A stretch of DNA of 64,000 bases from Shinella fusca (GCF_014203155.1 NZ_JACHIK010000006.1:1-64000), one strand, 5' to 3'. Counted from the stretch's first letter, positions 54,517 through 64,000 are shown. The notes: generated by a model not told the origin, from the sequence alone. A program made the numbers and translations.

Positions 54517-55743
54517 CTATTGGGTCAGGCGGGACATGGCGGAGGCTGCACTTTTGCCGATTTCCTCAAAAGCGGCGATGAGGCCGGCCATGTTCTTCGC
54601 CTCATAATAGTCCTCGGTGGTCGTCGCGCAGCTCTTCAGAAGCGTCTGGCCGCGCTTTGGGGCCATGAATGCGACCGTATAGACCCTGACGCCGGCCTTG
54701 CGGGCCGCGGTGCAGGACGCGAGCGTGTCGGTATCGGACTTGTTCGCCATGGCGTCGTTCGTCCACTGGTCGTAGCTCGTGTTCTCGCCGTCCGTCATGA
54801 AGAGGATGTACTTGACCGGCGTAAGGCCGCTCTTTTTCGCGTGAGCCGGGATTTCCGTTTCCTTGGACGTATCCGTCGGAGCGAGCTTTTCGAGCGCCTG
54901 CGCGAAGGCGGTGTGCGAATCCGTGCCGCCGCTGGTGGGATTGGGCAGCGCGTTGACGTAGTTGAGGATGCCCTTCGTTCCCCAGGCGAGCTTCGTTTCG
55001 GCCTGCGTCTGGTCGTTGTATGAAATGGCGCCGGTGCGCACATACTGTTTGGTCGGGTCGACCGTATCGAGCACCTTCACGAAGCCGGCCACTGCGGTCT
55101 TGAGGGCCTGTATCTTGCGGATGTAGCAAGGGCTCGACCACTTGGGATTCTTACCCCAGTTGTCTTCCGTGAAATTCTGGCAGGACGAGTTTACCGTGTC
55201 GATCTCGTCCGTCACGAAGGACATCGATCCGGACCGGTCCAGCACGAGGAACATGGACAGCGCATTCTTCGATCCCGTCGCGCTTTCGGACGTGCTGCTG
55301 GCCGCAACGACCGAGGACGTCTGGCCAAGCAGTCGGGTGAGCGGGTTGAACTGGACCGTATAGGAGGTGGCCACATTGACCTTGAACGCCTTGCCGCCAC
55401 CGGCGATCGGCGTTTCCTCGATGTCGATCGCGGCGGTGGCTGCGGAGCCGTCGCTGTCGATCTGGCTGGTGGCCATCTGCGTCTTGAAGAAGTTCTCGGC
55501 GATTTCCTTCGCCTGGGCGACGGTCTTCTTGTCGTTGGAGAGGGCGGACGAAGCCGCGAGCGCCGCGGAGTCGGCGGCGTCCTGCAGTTCGGCGCGGGTC
55601 AGCACCATGTTGGTGAGGTCCATGGCGACGCCCCCTGCGGCGAGGATGACCGGCAGGGCAAAGGCCGTCATCAGGCCGAAATTGCCTCCGCGATCCCCCA
55701 TGATCCGTGAGATCAGGCTTCGTTTTCCGGTCTTCTTCGTCAT
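54517..55743 (-). CDS. TadG-like pilus-assembly protein with von Willebrand factor A domain
   Basis: A 408-residue protein. Residues 18-62 form a TadE/TadG-like segment (GNFGLMTAFALPVILAAGG helix then DLTNMVLTRAELQDAADSAA), the pilin-like N-terminus of Tad secretion accessory proteins. Residues 160-400 form a VWA domain with an intact metal-ion-dependent adhesion motif, DRSGS (D169, S171, S173), and TDGENTSYDQW. Proteins of this type sit in the inner membrane and face the periplasm. No other tad/cpa genes are present in this window, so it is an isolated copy. Confidence 0.88.
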   Translation of the reverse strand: MTKKTGKRSLISRIMGDRGGNFGLMTAFALPVILAAGGVAMDLTNMVLTRAELQDAADSAALAASSALSNDKKTVAQAKEIAENFFKTQMATSQIDSDGSAATAAIDIEETPIAGGGKAFKVNVATSYTVQFNPLTRLLGQTSSVVAASSTSESATGSKNALSMFLVLDRSGSMSFVTDEIDTVNSSCQNFTEDNWGKNPKWSSPCYIRKIQALKTAVAGFVKVLDTVDPTKQYVRTGAISYNDQTQAETKLAWGTKGILNYVNALPNPTSGGTDSHTAFAQALEKLAPTDTSKETEIPAHAKKSGLTPVKYILFMTDGENTSYDQWTNDAMANKSDTDTLASCTAARKAGVRVYTVAFMAPKRGQTLLKSCATTTEDYYEAKNMAGLIAAFEEIGKSAASAMSRLTQ

Positions 55744-55884
55744 GAGAATCCACCCGCCATCGTCATAATGTGGGTGAAAGCTAGCAGCGAAGTGTTATTT
55801 AACGGTTCGGCGGCGTGGTATAGTTTTCGTAAAATTGCCGCGATCCCGAAATTCCGGTCTTTGCCGTTGTTTCCAAACGGGATT

Positions 55885-56772
55885 TCAGGCGGGCTGGCGC
55901 AGCGGCACGACGTCGACCGCCTGGCTGGTGCGGTGCTGGCCGTAGCCCTTGAGAACGCCGATGACGGGCGCGACGTCGGCATAGTCGCGGCCGTAGGCGA
56001 CGACGATGTGGTCGGTGCCGGCGGGAATGTCGTTGGTGGGGTCGAGCTCCACCCAGCCGTTCATGCGCCCGCACCAGCAGCGCACCCAGGCATGCATGGC
56101 GTCCGCGCCTTCCAGCCGCTCCTGTCCCGGCGGGGGAATGGTGCGCAGGAAGCCGCTGACATAGCCGGCGGGGATGCCGAGGCTCCTCAGCGCCACGATC
56201 ATCACATGGGAAAAGTCCTGGCAGACGCCGCGCTTCAGCTTGAAGGCCTCGCGCGGGGTCGTGTCGACGCCCGTCGCCTTGGGGTCGTAGGTGAAGTCCT
56301 TGTGGATGCGTGCCGAGAGCGCCGCCGCGATGGCGCGCACCGTCATGTCCGGCCGGGCGACGGTGCGGGCGTAGTTGGCGATCTCCGGGCAATCCTTCAG
56401 CCGCGGGCTCGGGCCGGTGTAATGGTGGGGCGAGGCGGGATCGAGCGACCAGCAGCCGGCGATCTCCGCGGCAAGATCGGCGACGCGCGGCGAGAAATCG
56501 GCCGCCGGCTCCGGTGCATCGACCTGCACGCGCGCCTGCATGCGGATGTCGAGTTCCTCATGCGCGCTGCGGAAGAGGATGGCGCTCATCGGGTTGCCGA
56601 AGAAATCGCGGTGGTCGACGCGCTCGCCGGGCTCCGGCGTGACGCCGACCGTGCCGGCGACGAGGCGCTGGCGGCCGGGGATGGACAGCGGCAGCACGCG
56701 CAGGATGTGCCGTCCGCCGGAGACGGGCGTGTCGTACCGGTAGCCTATATGGAGGTTGACGTCGTAGAGCAT
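55885..56772 (-). CDS. Transglutaminase-family cysteine peptidase (small)
   Basis: A 295-residue transglutaminase-like protein with the BTLCP-type N-terminal beta domain (residues 1-150) and the papain-like core. The catalytic triad is visible: C184 in KRGVCQDFSH, H227 in DAMHAWVRCW and D244 in ELDPTND. There is no signal peptide. It starts 19 bases after the ATP-grasp/alpha-E gene with GGAGG upstream, forming the third gene of the DUF2126 - ATP-grasp/alpha-E - transglutaminase operon. Families in this set are predicted to form and cleave peptide or amide bonds. The substrate is unknown. Confidence 0.93.
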   Translation of the reverse strand: MLYDVNLHIGYRYDTPVSGGRHILRVLPLSIPGRQRLVAGTVGVTPEPGERVDHRDFFGNPMSAILFRSAHEELDIRMQARVQVDAPEPAADFSPRVADLAAEIAGCWSLDPASPHHYTGPSPRLKDCPEIANYARTVARPDMTVRAIAAALSARIHKDFTYDPKATGVDTTPREAFKLKRGVCQDFSHVMIVALRSLGIPAGYVSGFLRTIPPPGQERLEGADAMHAWVRCWCGRMNGWVELDPTNDIPAGTDHIVVAYGRDYADVAPVIGVLKGYGQHRTSQAVDVVPLRQPA

Positions 56773-56791
56773 GGGTCCCGCCGTCCTCCGG

Positions 56792-59200
56792 TCAGCTCAG
56801 ATAGGTCTGGGCGAGGATGTCGGAGAGGTGCTCCAGGTCCGCCTCGAGGCGCTGGTAGACCGTATCCGTCATCGCTTCCGGCGTCAGCACGGCAAGCCCC
56901 GCGTGAAGCCGCATGGCCTCGCGGTAGAAGGGTGACATCTGGCCGTTGTCGTAGGCGTGCGGAAGCTGCTCGACCTCGTCCTTGATCTCGTCGAGCTGGT
57001 AGAGGATCGAGCGCGGGTTGAGCGGGTCGAGCGCCAGGAGGTCGGTGACGGTGAGGCGCGCGGTCGCCACGTTGTAGCGGCGGCGGTGGGTCATCACGTT
57101 GTCGCCGATCTCCAGCAGCATGTCGAGCGCGCCGTCCGGCGCGTCCTCGCCGGACATGTGGCCGAGCAGGCGCGTCATGTGCAGGCCCCGCTCCAGATAG
57201 CGGCCGATGGTGAGGAAGCGCCAGCCGGTGAAGCGGTACATGTTCTCGTGCACGAGGCCGGCGAAGCCCGCGAGCTTGCGCAGCAGAACGGTCATGGCGC
57301 GGGCCGCGTCGTCGCCGGGCTGGATGCTGACATGGAAGCGGCGGGCGGTCTTGGAAAGGTCGGTGAGCGCCAGCCAGCCGTCCGGCGAAAAGCGGTCGCG
57401 GATGGCACTCGCGGAGAAGACGGCGCTGTCGATGTTGCGGATGAGGCTCGTCGGCACGGCCTCGGCCGTGTCGATGTCGAGGGCGGCGAGATAGGCGCTG
57501 ACGTCCTTGAGGAGCGGTTGGTCCGGGTCGGCATATTCGGCGTAGCGGGCGTGCCAGGCGCGCAGGATGCGCAGCGCCCCTTCCGCCCGCTCGATATAGC
57601 GGCCGAGCCAGAAGAGGTTGTCGGCAGCCCGGCTCGGCAGGCTGGTCGGCAGGTTGCGGGTGAAGGCCTCCTCGCCCGGCAGCAGCGAGGTCTTCTCGAC
57701 CGGCTTGCCGCTGACGATCCACACGTCCGCCGCCGAGCCACCCGCCTGCATGGCGATGGCCGCGACGTTGTCGCCGGCGCCGATGCGGGCAAAGCCGCCG
57801 GGCATGATCTGCCAGCCGTCCCGCGTGCGGGCGGCGAAGACGCGCAGCGACATCGGCCGCGGGGTCAGCCGGCCGTCGACGAAGGCCGGCGTGGTGGAGA
57901 GCGTCACGGCTTCCTGCCCGACGAGCTTGGCGCCGTCGCTCGCCAGCCATTCGGCGATGGACTGCCGCGCCGTCTCGCGGAGCGTCGAGCCGAGCACGGA
58001 CCGGGCGTTGTCGTCGAAGAAGGGACGCGTCGAATAGGCCGGGCCGATGACCATGCGCTCGATATTGGCCGCGACATGGGCGCGCTCGCCCTCCTGGCCG
58101 CACCACCAGGTGGCGATGGAGGGAAGGCGCTGCTCCTCGCCGAAGAGATGGCGACAGATGTTCGGCAGGAAGGCGAGGAAGGCGCGCGTCTCGACGATGC
58201 CGGCGCCGAGCGCGTTGACGAAGGTGACGGAGCCGGCGCGCAGCGCCTCCACCATGCCGGGCGTGCCGATATGGGAATTCTGGTTGAGCTCCAGCGGGTC
58301 GGCGAAGGCGGCATCCAGCCGGCGCCAGAGCACGCCGATGGGTTTCAGGCCGGCGACGGTGCGCACCATGACCTTGCCGTCCACCACCGTCAGGTCCTCG
58401 CCCTCCAGCAGCATGAAGCCGAGATAGCGGGCGATATAGGCGTGCTCGAAATAGGTCTCGTTGGCAAGGCCGGGGGTCAGGACCGCGATGCGGTCCTCGG
58501 CGGATTTGCCGGCCTGCAGCGCGTTGCGGAAGGCACCGAAGAAGCCGGCAAGGCGGTGGGCGTGGGTTTCCGCATAGACGTCGGAGAAGGCGCGCGTCGT
58601 CGCCACGCGGTTCTCCAGCGCGAAGCCCGCGCCGGACGGGGCCTGCGTGCGGTCGGAGAGCACCCACCAGTTGCCGTCCGGCCCACGGCCGATCTCGAAG
58701 GAGACGAAGTGCAGGAAATGCCCGCCCGCCGGCTGCACGCCGACGAGGGGGCGTAGGAATTCGTCGTTGGAGGCGACGAGGGCCGGGGGAAGGAGGCCGT
58801 TCGCCACCAGCTCGTTCCGGCCGTAGATGTCGGCGACCACCGCCTCGAGCAGCTCGGCGCGCTGGACGAGGCCGCGCGACAGATGCTCCCATTCGGCGCC
58901 GTCGATCAGCACCGGGATATGGGAGAGCGGCCAGGCGCGCTCGGCGCCGGCCTCCGTGCCGTAGTCGCGGTAGAAGACGCCGGCATCGCGCAGATATCGG
59001 TCGGCGCGGGCGAAGCGGGCGGCAAGGTCCGGCCCGTCCATGCGGGAAAGGGCCTTCAGGAACGGCCGCCAGACGGGGCGGACCGCGCCGTGGGTGTCGA
59101 CCATTTCATCGGCGACCCCCGGGAGGGGCGCATAGGCGCGCGCGGGCGCTTGCCCCGCATCGGCCTGCCTGCGTTCCGCTTCCGCACCCGTGGTCTTCAA
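56792..59200 (-). CDS. Fused circularly permuted ATP-grasp and alpha-E domain protein
   Basis: An 802-residue fusion. The N-terminal 470 residues are a circularly permuted ATP-grasp domain, a predicted peptide-bond-forming ligase (VLTPGLANETYFEHAYIARY and PGMVEALRAGSVTFVNALGAGI, given at residues 240-259 and 312-333). The C-terminal 320 residues are an alpha-E domain (NLPTSLPSRAADNLFWLGRY opening). The start is TTG at 59200 with GGAGAG upstream. In some genomes these are two genes; here they are one. The family has been predicted from sequence to make a small peptide or amide. The product is unknown. Confidence 0.93.
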   Translation of the reverse strand: MKTTGAEAERRQADAGQAPARAYAPLPGVADEMVDTHGAVRPVWRPFLKALSRMDGPDLAARFARADRYLRDAGVFYRDYGTEAGAERAWPLSHIPVLIDGAEWEHLSRGLVQRAELLEAVVADIYGRNELVANGLLPPALVASNDEFLRPLVGVQPAGGHFLHFVSFEIGRGPDGNWWVLSDRTQAPSGAGFALENRVATTRAFSDVYAETHAHRLAGFFGAFRNALQAGKSAEDRIAVLTPGLANETYFEHAYIARYLGFMLLEGEDLTVVDGKVMVRTVAGLKPIGVLWRRLDAAFADPLELNQNSHIGTPGMVEALRAGSVTFVNALGAGIVETRAFLAFLPNICRHLFGEEQRLPSIATWWCGQEGERAHVAANIERMVIGPAYSTRPFFDDNARSVLGSTLRETARQSIAEWLASDGAKLVGQEAVTLSTTPAFVDGRLTPRPMSLRVFAARTRDGWQIMPGGFARIGAGDNVAAIAMQAGGSAADVWIVSGKPVEKTSLLPGEEAFTRNLPTSLPSRAADNLFWLGRYIERAEGALRILRAWHARYAEYADPDQPLLKDVSAYLAALDIDTAEAVPTSLIRNIDSAVFSASAIRDRFSPDGWLALTDLSKTARRFHVSIQPGDDAARAMTVLLRKLAGFAGLVHENMYRFTGWRFLTIGRYLERGLHMTRLLGHMSGEDAPDGALDMLLEIGDNVMTHRRRYNVATARLTVTDLLALDPLNPRSILYQLDEIKDEVEQLPHAYDNGQMSPFYREAMRLHAGLAVLTPEAMTDTVYQRLEADLEHLSDILAQTYLS

Positions 59201-59218
59201 TCAATCTCTCCAGAGGGG

Positions 59219-62200
59219 CTAGAGGCCGGGCGGCCGGCGCAGGTCCAGCGTCAGCGGGAAATCCGCCGACGGCGTTTCCGCCTGCAATCCGTAGCTGCCC
59301 GCCGTATGCCCCCACGGCTCGAACCGCGCCAGCCGGCGCGCCTCGGCCTCGTTGCCGTTTACCGGGAAGGTGTCATAGTTGCGTCCGCCCGGATGAGCAA
59401 CGTGGTAAATGCAGCCCCCGATCGCCCGCCGCGACCATGTATCATAAATGTCGAAGGTAAGCGGTGTGTTGACGGGCAGCACAGGATGAAGGCCTGAGGC
59501 GGGCTGCCAGGCCTTGTAGCGCACGCCGGCGACCGAGACGCCCTTGATGCCCGTCGCCTTCAGCGGCACGGGCCGGCCGTTGCAGGCGACGGTGTAGCGC
59601 TCCGGGTTCGCCGTCTCCAGTTTCACCTGAAGGCGCTCGACGGAGCTGTCGACATAGCGCACCGTGCCGCCGATCGCGCCTTCCTCGCCCATGACGTGCC
59701 AGGGCTCCAGCGCCTGCCGGACCTCCAGGTTGGCGCCCTCGTATTCCACTTCGCCGCAGAAGGGGAAGCGGAATTCGAGCTGGGCGGCAAACCATTCCGG
59801 GCGAAGATCGAAGCCGTTGGCGCGCAGATCGGCAAGGACGTCGAGGAAATCCTGCCAGACGTAATGCGGCAGCATGAAACGGTCGTGCAGCGTCGTGCCC
59901 CAGCGCGTAAAGCCGCCGTCCGCCGGGTTCTGCCAGAAGCGGGCGATGAGCGCGCGGATGAGGAGCTGCTGGGCAAGGCTCATGCGGGCGTTCGGCGGCA
60001 TCTCGAAGCCGCGGAATTCCACGAGCCCGAGCCGCCCGGTCGGCCCGTCCGGCGAGAAGAGCTTGTCGATGCAGATTTCCGAGCGGTGCGTGTTGCCGGT
60101 GACGTCGGTGAGGAGGTTGCGGAACAGCCGGTCGACGAGCCAGGGCAGCGGCGGCACGCCATCCGCTGGCGCGGGCACCTGCGAAAGCGCGATCTCCAGC
60201 TCGTAGAGCGTATCGTGCCGCGCTTCGTCGATGCGCGGGGCCTGGCTCGTCGGGCCCATGAAGAGGCCGGAGAAGAGGTAGGAGAGCGAAGGGTGCCGCT
60301 GCCAGTGGAGGACGAGGCTCTTCAAAAGGTCCGGGCGGCGCAGGAAGGGGCTGTCGCCCGGATTGCGGCCGCCGACGACCACATGGTTGCCGCCGCCGGT
60401 GCCGGTGTGGCGGCCGTCGATCATGAACTTGTCGGCGCCGAGGCGCGACTGGCGCGCCTCCTCGTAGACCGCCGTGGTGATGTCGACGCATTCCTGCCAG
60501 CTTGCGGCCGGGTGGATGTTGACCTCGATGACGCCGGGATCGGGCGCGACGCGGATGACGTTGATGCGCTCGTCCTGCGGCGGGGCATAGCCCTCGATAT
60601 GGACGGGTAGGCCGAGGCTTGCCGCGGCGCGCTCGGCCGAGGCGACGAGGTTGAGATAGTCCTCGATGTCGACCGTTGGCGGCATGAAGACGCAGAGCCT
60701 GCCGTCGCGCGGCTCGACGGAGATGGCGGTGCGCACATGGCCGCTTATGTCGGTGGATTGTTCGGTCTGCTGCTGCCGGCCGCCGGCAGCGGGCTGGAAA
60801 TGCGCGGCCTGCTGCGGCCGGCCGGTCTCGGCGGCAAAGTCCGGCAGGTCGGCGCGCGCGATGCTCGGGTCCATCGGGTTGATGTAGGGATAGGCGGCGG
60901 GCGAAAGCCAGGGCAGCGAATTCAGCGGCAGGCGGTAGCCGACCGGGCTGTCGCCGGGCACGAGGAACAGGCGGCCGCGGCGCGTGTGCCACTTCTCGCT
61001 CGTCCAGCGCCGGCCGCCGGCCTGCGCATTCCATGCCTGCACCGGCAGGACATAGCCGGTCGGCCGCGTCAGGCCGCGGTCGAAGACGCGGGCGATGCGG
61101 CTGCGCTCCTCCGGGTCCTCCAGCTTCGAATTGGCCGGATCGACATTGTCGGGGAGCTTCGCCTCCTTCACCAGCCATTCGGCCGGGTCCTCGAAGGCGG
61201 GAACCACCATTTCCGGGGAAATATCGAGTTCGCCGGCGATGGCGGTGAGGAGCCGGGCGGCGTCCTCCTCGGTGACGGGGCGGTCGGCGCCTTCCTCGGC
61301 GATGAGGGCCGGATCCTGCCAGATCGGCTTGCCGTCGCGCCGCCAGTAGAGCGAGAAGGTCCAGCGCGGCAGGCTCTCGCCGGGATACCACTTGCCCTGC
61401 CCGTAATGCAGGAAGCCGCCGGGCGCGAATCTTTCGCGCAGGCGCCGGATGAGGATGTCGGCCTTCTCGCGCTTGGTGGGGCCGACGGCGGCGGTGTTCC
61501 ATTCGGCGGATTCGAAATCGTCGATGGAAACGAAAGTCGGCTCGCCGCCCATGGTGAGGCGCACGTCCTGCGTAGCGAGCACGTCATCGACTTTTCGGCC
61601 GAGCGCGTTCAGCGCCTGCCAGCTCTCCTCGGAAAAAGGTTTCGTGATGCGCGGATGCTCGGCGACGCGCGTGACGGTCATCGCGAAATCGAATTCCGTG
61701 TTGGCGCTGCCGAAATAGCCGCCGGAGATGGGGGCGGCGTTGCGATAGTGCGGCGTGGCGGCGAGCGGGATGTGGCTCTCGCCCGTCAGGAGGCCCGAGG
61801 TCGGGTCGAGGCCGATCCAGCCGGCGCCGGGAATATAGACCTCGCACCAGGCATGGAGGTCCGTGAAGTCGACCTCGGTGCCGGAGGGGCCGTCGAGCGC
61901 CTTCAGGTCGGGCGTGAGCTGGATGAGGTAGCCGGAGACGAAGCGGGCGGCGAGCCCGAGATTGCGCAGGATCTGCACGAGCAGCCAGCTCGAATCGCGG
62001 CAGGAGCCCCGCGCGGCGGTCAGCGTCTCCTCCGGCGCCTGCACGCCGGGCTCCATGCGGATGACGTAGCCGATCTCCCGCTGCAGGCGCGCGTTGAGGC
62101 CGACGACCATGTCGACCGTGCGCTGGCGGGAGCGGTCGACCGTCTGCATGAACGCGGCAAGGGCCGGCGTCAGCGGCTCGGGCGTGCGATAGATCGCAAG

Positions 62201-62539
62201 GTCCTCGACGAGATCGGCCGGATAGTCGAAGGGCCAGTGCTCGGCCTCTTCCTCCACGAAGAAGTCGAAGGGGTTGTAGACCGTCATGTCGGCGACGAGG
62301 TCGACCTCGATCTTCAGTTCCGTGACCGGATCGGGAAAGACGTAGCGGGCGAGGTAGTTGCCGTAGGGGTCCTGCTGGAGGTTCACGAAATGGTTTTCGG
62401 GTGAGACCTTCAGCGAGTGGCTGATGACCCTGGTCCTCGAATGGGCCGCCGGCTTCAGCCGGATGATCTGGGGTCCAAGGCGGACCGGGTTGTCGTATTT
62501 GTAGTGGGTAAGGTGATGGATGCCGGCTTTGATCGACAT
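59219..62539 (-). CDS. DUF2126 protein with N-terminal transglutaminase domain
   Basis: An 1106-residue protein. Residues 1-290 are a transglutaminase-like peptidase with C180 ([11 protein letters not shown]), H229 ([10 protein letters not shown]) and D245 (GLDPTSG). Residues about 300-1106 are the DUF2126 domain, which has amidoligase/glutamine-synthetase-like conserved blocks such as [14 protein letters not shown] and [22 protein letters not shown] at 62539 is chosen over 62599 because [16 protein letters not shown] is the family start. First gene of the three-gene operon, 18 bases from the next. No signal peptide. Confidence 0.93.
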   Translation of the reverse strand: MSIKAGIHHLTHYKYDNPVRLGPQIIRLKPAAHSRTRVISHSLKVSPENHFVNLQQDPYGNYLARYVFPDPVTELKIEVDLVADMTVYNPFDFFVEEEAEHWPFDYPADLVEDLAIYRTPEPLTPALAAFMQTVDRSRQRTVDMVVGLNARLQREIGYVIRMEPGVQAPEETLTAARGSCRDSSWLLVQILRNLGLAARFVSGYLIQLTPDLKALDGPSGTEVDFTDLHAWCEVYIPGAGWIGLDPTSGLLTGESHIPLAATPHYRNAAPISGGYFGSANTEFDFAMTVTRVAEHPRITKPFSEESWQALNALGRKVDDVLATQDVRLTMGGEPTFVSIDDFESAEWNTAAVGPTKREKADILIRRLRERFAPGGFLHYGQGKWYPGESLPRWTFSLYWRRDGKPIWQDPALIAEEGADRPVTEEDAARLLTAIAGELDISPEMVVPAFEDPAEWLVKEAKLPDNVDPANSKLEDPEERSRIARVFDRGLTRPTGYVLPVQAWNAQAGGRRWTSEKWHTRRGRLFLVPGDSPVGYRLPLNSLPWLSPAAYPYINPMDPSIARADLPDFAAETGRPQQAAHFQPAAGGRQQQTEQSTDISGHVRTAISVEPRDGRLCVFMPPTVDIEDYLNLVASAERAAASLGLPVHIEGYAPPQDERINVIRVAPDPGVIEVNIHPAASWQECVDITTAVYEEARQSRLGADKFMIDGRHTGTGGGNHVVVGGRNPGDSPFLRRPDLLKSLVLHWQRHPSLSYLFSGLFMGPTSQAPRIDEARHDTLYELEIALSQVPAPADGVPPLPWLVDRLFRNLLTDVTGNTHRSEICIDKLFSPDGPTGRLGLVEFRGFEMPPNARMSLAQQLLIRALIARFWQNPADGGFTRWGTTLHDRFMLPHYVWQDFLDVLADLRANGFDLRPEWFAAQLEFRFPFCGEVEYEGANLEVRQALEPWHVMGEEGAIGGTVRYVDSSVERLQVKLETANPERYTVACNGRPVPLKATGIKGVSVAGVRYKAWQPASGLHPVLPVNTPLTFDIYDTWSRRAIGGCIYHVAHPGGRNYDTFPVNGNEAEARRLARFEPWGHTAGSYGLQAETPSADFPLTLDLRRPPGL

Positions 62540-62629
62540 GCGTGCTGTGTCCCCCGGTGACGGTCTGGCGCCGTCATCGGGAGAGTTTGTGCAATGCAAA
62601 GAAAGATTGCAAGCGGCAATGGCCCGCCG

Positions 62630-63406
62630 TTAGCGGGTCATCGAGACGAGGGAGAAATGCGCGCCCTGCGGATCGAGGCAATTGACGATCCAGGCGCCGC
62701 CGGGCACCTCCATCGGCCCCATCAGGACCCTCCCGCCGCCGTCCGTGACGCGCGCCGTCGCCGCATCGAGGCCGTTCACGACGAAGTAGTAACCCCAGAA
62801 GGGCGGGGCGGGGATGCTGGCCGGCTTCGTCATCATGCCGCCGAAGGCAAGCCCGCCGCTTGCGCCGAAGGTCTGGTAGATGCCCATGCCGCCTTCCGAC
62901 ATGTCGACGGCCTTGTCCTTCGTCCAGCCGAAGGTCTTCTCGTAGAAGGCCCAGTCGGTGTCGAGGTCGCCGGCCATCAGTTCGTTCCAGCCGACATGGC
63001 CGGGCGTCATCATCTCCGGCAAGGGGGCGCCTTCGCTGTCGGTGGTAAAGAGCGAGAAGACCGCCCCGTGCGGATCGGCGACGACGGCGAAGCGGCCGAT
63101 GCCGGGAATGTCCTGCGGCGGGCGATGCACCTTTCCGCCATTGGCGGCGATCTCCTTCGCCGTCTTCTCGATATCGTCGGTGAAGACATAGCCGAACCAC
63201 ATCGGCGGCATGCCCTCGGCTTCCTCCGGCATGCCCATCATGCCGGCGACCTGCATGTCTGCGGCATAGGCGAGGGTGTAGTTCATGCCCTCCATGCCGG
63301 AATCGCGCGTCGTCCAGCCGATGACGGAGGCGTAGAAGCGTTCGGCGGCCGGCACGTCCGTCGTCATCAGCTCGTACCAGCAGAATTTTCCGTAGTCCTT
63401 GTGCAT
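62630..63406 (-). CDS. VOC-family protein with two glyoxalase-like domains
   Basis: A 258-residue protein of two vicinal-oxygen-chelate domains. The first opens with FCWYELMTTDVPAAERFYASVIGW (residues 8-31), the second with VGWNELMAGDLDTDWAFYEKTFGW (near residues 137-160). The DPHGAVFSLF and DPQGAHFSLV ends carry metal-ligand positions. Family members are often annotated as 27 kDa antigen-like or hydroxylase-type glyoxalases, with no settled reaction. It lies 29 bases after the DUF899 gene on the same strand, a frequent pair in rhizobia, and 90 bases before the DUF2126 gene. Confidence 0.9.
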   Translation of the reverse strand: MHKDYGKFCWYELMTTDVPAAERFYASVIGWTTRDSGMEGMNYTLAYAADMQVAGMMGMPEEAEGMPPMWFGYVFTDDIEKTAKEIAANGGKVHRPPQDIPGIGRFAVVADPHGAVFSLFTTDSEGAPLPEMMTPGHVGWNELMAGDLDTDWAFYEKTFGWTKDKAVDMSEGGMGIYQTFGASGGLAFGGMMTKPASIPAPPFWGYYFVVNGLDAATARVTDGGGRVLMGPMEVPGGAWIVNCLDPQGAHFSLVSMTR

Positions 63407-63435
63407 GCGGTCGTTCCTTCTTCCGGGAGAGTGGG

Positions 63436-64000
63436 TCAGTCGCAGCAGGAATGCGTCTTCGGTGCGTCCTCGTATTCGTCCTTGCGCTTGACGAAGCTGA
63501 GCGTGCCGGTCTCGTTGCGGCCCTTCGGCGCGCGGTCGAGGACCATCAGGGTTCCGAGAAGCTCCTCGCCGCCGCGGGCATAGTCGGAATAGGTATGGTA
63601 GACGGTGCCGTCCTCGTCCTTGAAGAAGGCGCTGAGGCCCGGCAGCTCGTCATGCGCTTCGGCCGAGGGCGTCTCGCGGTAATTATACAGGACCTTGCCG
63701 CTCGCCAGCTCCTCCTTCGTGAAGGAGACATGGTAGTCGAAATTGAAATCGCTGCCGTGGGAGGAGACCCAGGGGAATTTCCAGCCCATGCGCCTGCGAT
63801 AGGCCATGAGCTTTTCCAGCGGTGCGCGGGAAACGGCGATCATCGTCACGTCGTGATGGTTGAGATGCGGCAGCATGCCGTCGATATGGTCGGCCAGGAA
63901 CGAGCAGCCCGGGCAGCCGGCCTCCCAGTCGGGGCCGTACATGAAGTGATAGACGACAAGCTGGCTGCGGCCGTCGAAAAGGTCCGCAAGGCTCTTTTGC
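63436..64000 (-). CDS. DUF899 family thioredoxin-like protein (partial, runs off window end)
   Basis: The C-terminal 188 residues of a DUF899 protein; the frame is open to the window end. The sequence reads LADLFDGRSQLVVYHFMYG then PDWEAGCPGCSF, where CPGC is a thioredoxin-like motif. ADHIDGMLPHLNHHDVTMIA and MGWKFPWVSSHGSDFNFDYHVSF, given here as separate segments, are further family hallmarks. An internal ATG at 63942 is not the start. The final SCCD adds two cysteines. Function is unknown; a role with the adjacent VOC gene is inferred from pairing only. Confidence 0.93.
   Translation of the reverse strand, partial: QKSLADLFDGRSQLVVYHFMYGPDWEAGCPGCSFLADHIDGMLPHLNHHDVTMIAVSRAPLEKLMAYRRRMGWKFPWVSSHGSDFNFDYHVSFTKEELASGKVLYNYRETPSAEAHDELPGLSAFFKDEDGTVYHTYSDYARGGEELLGTLMVLDRAPKGRNETGTLSFVKRKDEYEDAPKTHSCCD

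Overview
The window is high-G+C alphaproteobacterial chromosome, most likely Rhizobiaceae (Rhizobium/Agrobacterium/Ensifer/Shinella type). Evidence: a three-subunit transhydrogenase (pntAA-pntAB-pntB), a soxBDAG sarcosine oxidase operon, a glgP-glgB-glgC-glgA-pgm-glgX glycogen operon, a structured leader before a 377-residue ornithine decarboxylase that resembles the speF motif of Rhizobiales, a DUF1007/NicO metal-transport pair, and several copies of palindromic intergenic mosaic repeats. I see no phage, transposase, rRNA, tRNA or CRISPR. Species and replicon cannot be fixed from the sequence alone.

Layout. 0.1-9.5 kb: a sugar/glycoside catabolic block. A LacI regulator is divergent from a ribose/xylose-type ABC transporter (ATPase, permease, binding protein), followed by a xylose-isomerase-like protein, a Gfo/Idh/MocA dehydrogenase and a GH1 beta-glucosidase. 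Three palindromic operator candidates and three repeat elements lie in its gaps. 9.7-15.6 kb: tRNA hydroxylase TrhO, a CYTH phosphatase, KDPG aldolase, a TerB-like protein, a GNAT enzyme, a small membrane protein, and the NicO/DUF1007 pair. 15.6-19.6 kb: a LysR regulator, a long leader plus ornithine decarboxylase, a GNAT acetyltransferase and a glyoxalase-related protein. 19.6-31.1 kb: an outer-membrane barrel divergent from a small Gly/Asn-rich secreted protein, WD40 plus COG0523 metallochaperone, a creatininase-family amidase, MarR, LacI plus a 2-hydroxyacid dehydrogenase, a small exported protein, a PuuD-like glutamine amidotransferase, and a membrane GGDEF-EAL protein. 31.2-36.6 kb: an N-acyl amino acid synthase-like protein, a small cytochrome oxidase subunit, the pnt operon and a TPR lipoprotein. 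36.8-42.5 kb: rpsU and soxBDAG. 42.7-54.3 kb: MaoC and the glycogen operon. 54.5-64 kb: a TadG-like VWA protein, a three-gene transglutaminase / ATP-grasp-alpha-E / DUF2126 cluster, a double-VOC protein and a DUF899 protein cut by the window end.

How the parts work together. The first block imports a sugar or glycoside under control of a LacI repressor with two operators exactly two helical turns apart; its dehydrogenase plus isomerase-like protein plus GH1 enzyme fit glycoside breakdown, possibly through 3-keto intermediates. eda supplies the last step of Entner-Doudoroff sugar breakdown. The glg operon makes and degrades glycogen. pnt balances NADH and NADPH. soxBDAG oxidises sarcosine to glycine and feeds one-carbon units to folate. 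The best candidate for undescribed biology is the transglutaminase / circularly permuted ATP-grasp-alpha-E / DUF2126-transglutaminase operon (55.9-62.5 kb), a family set predicted to make or trim a peptide product but without a known product. Secondary candidates are the 20.7-21.3 kb secreted-protein/barrel pair and the layered operators and repeats in the sugar block.
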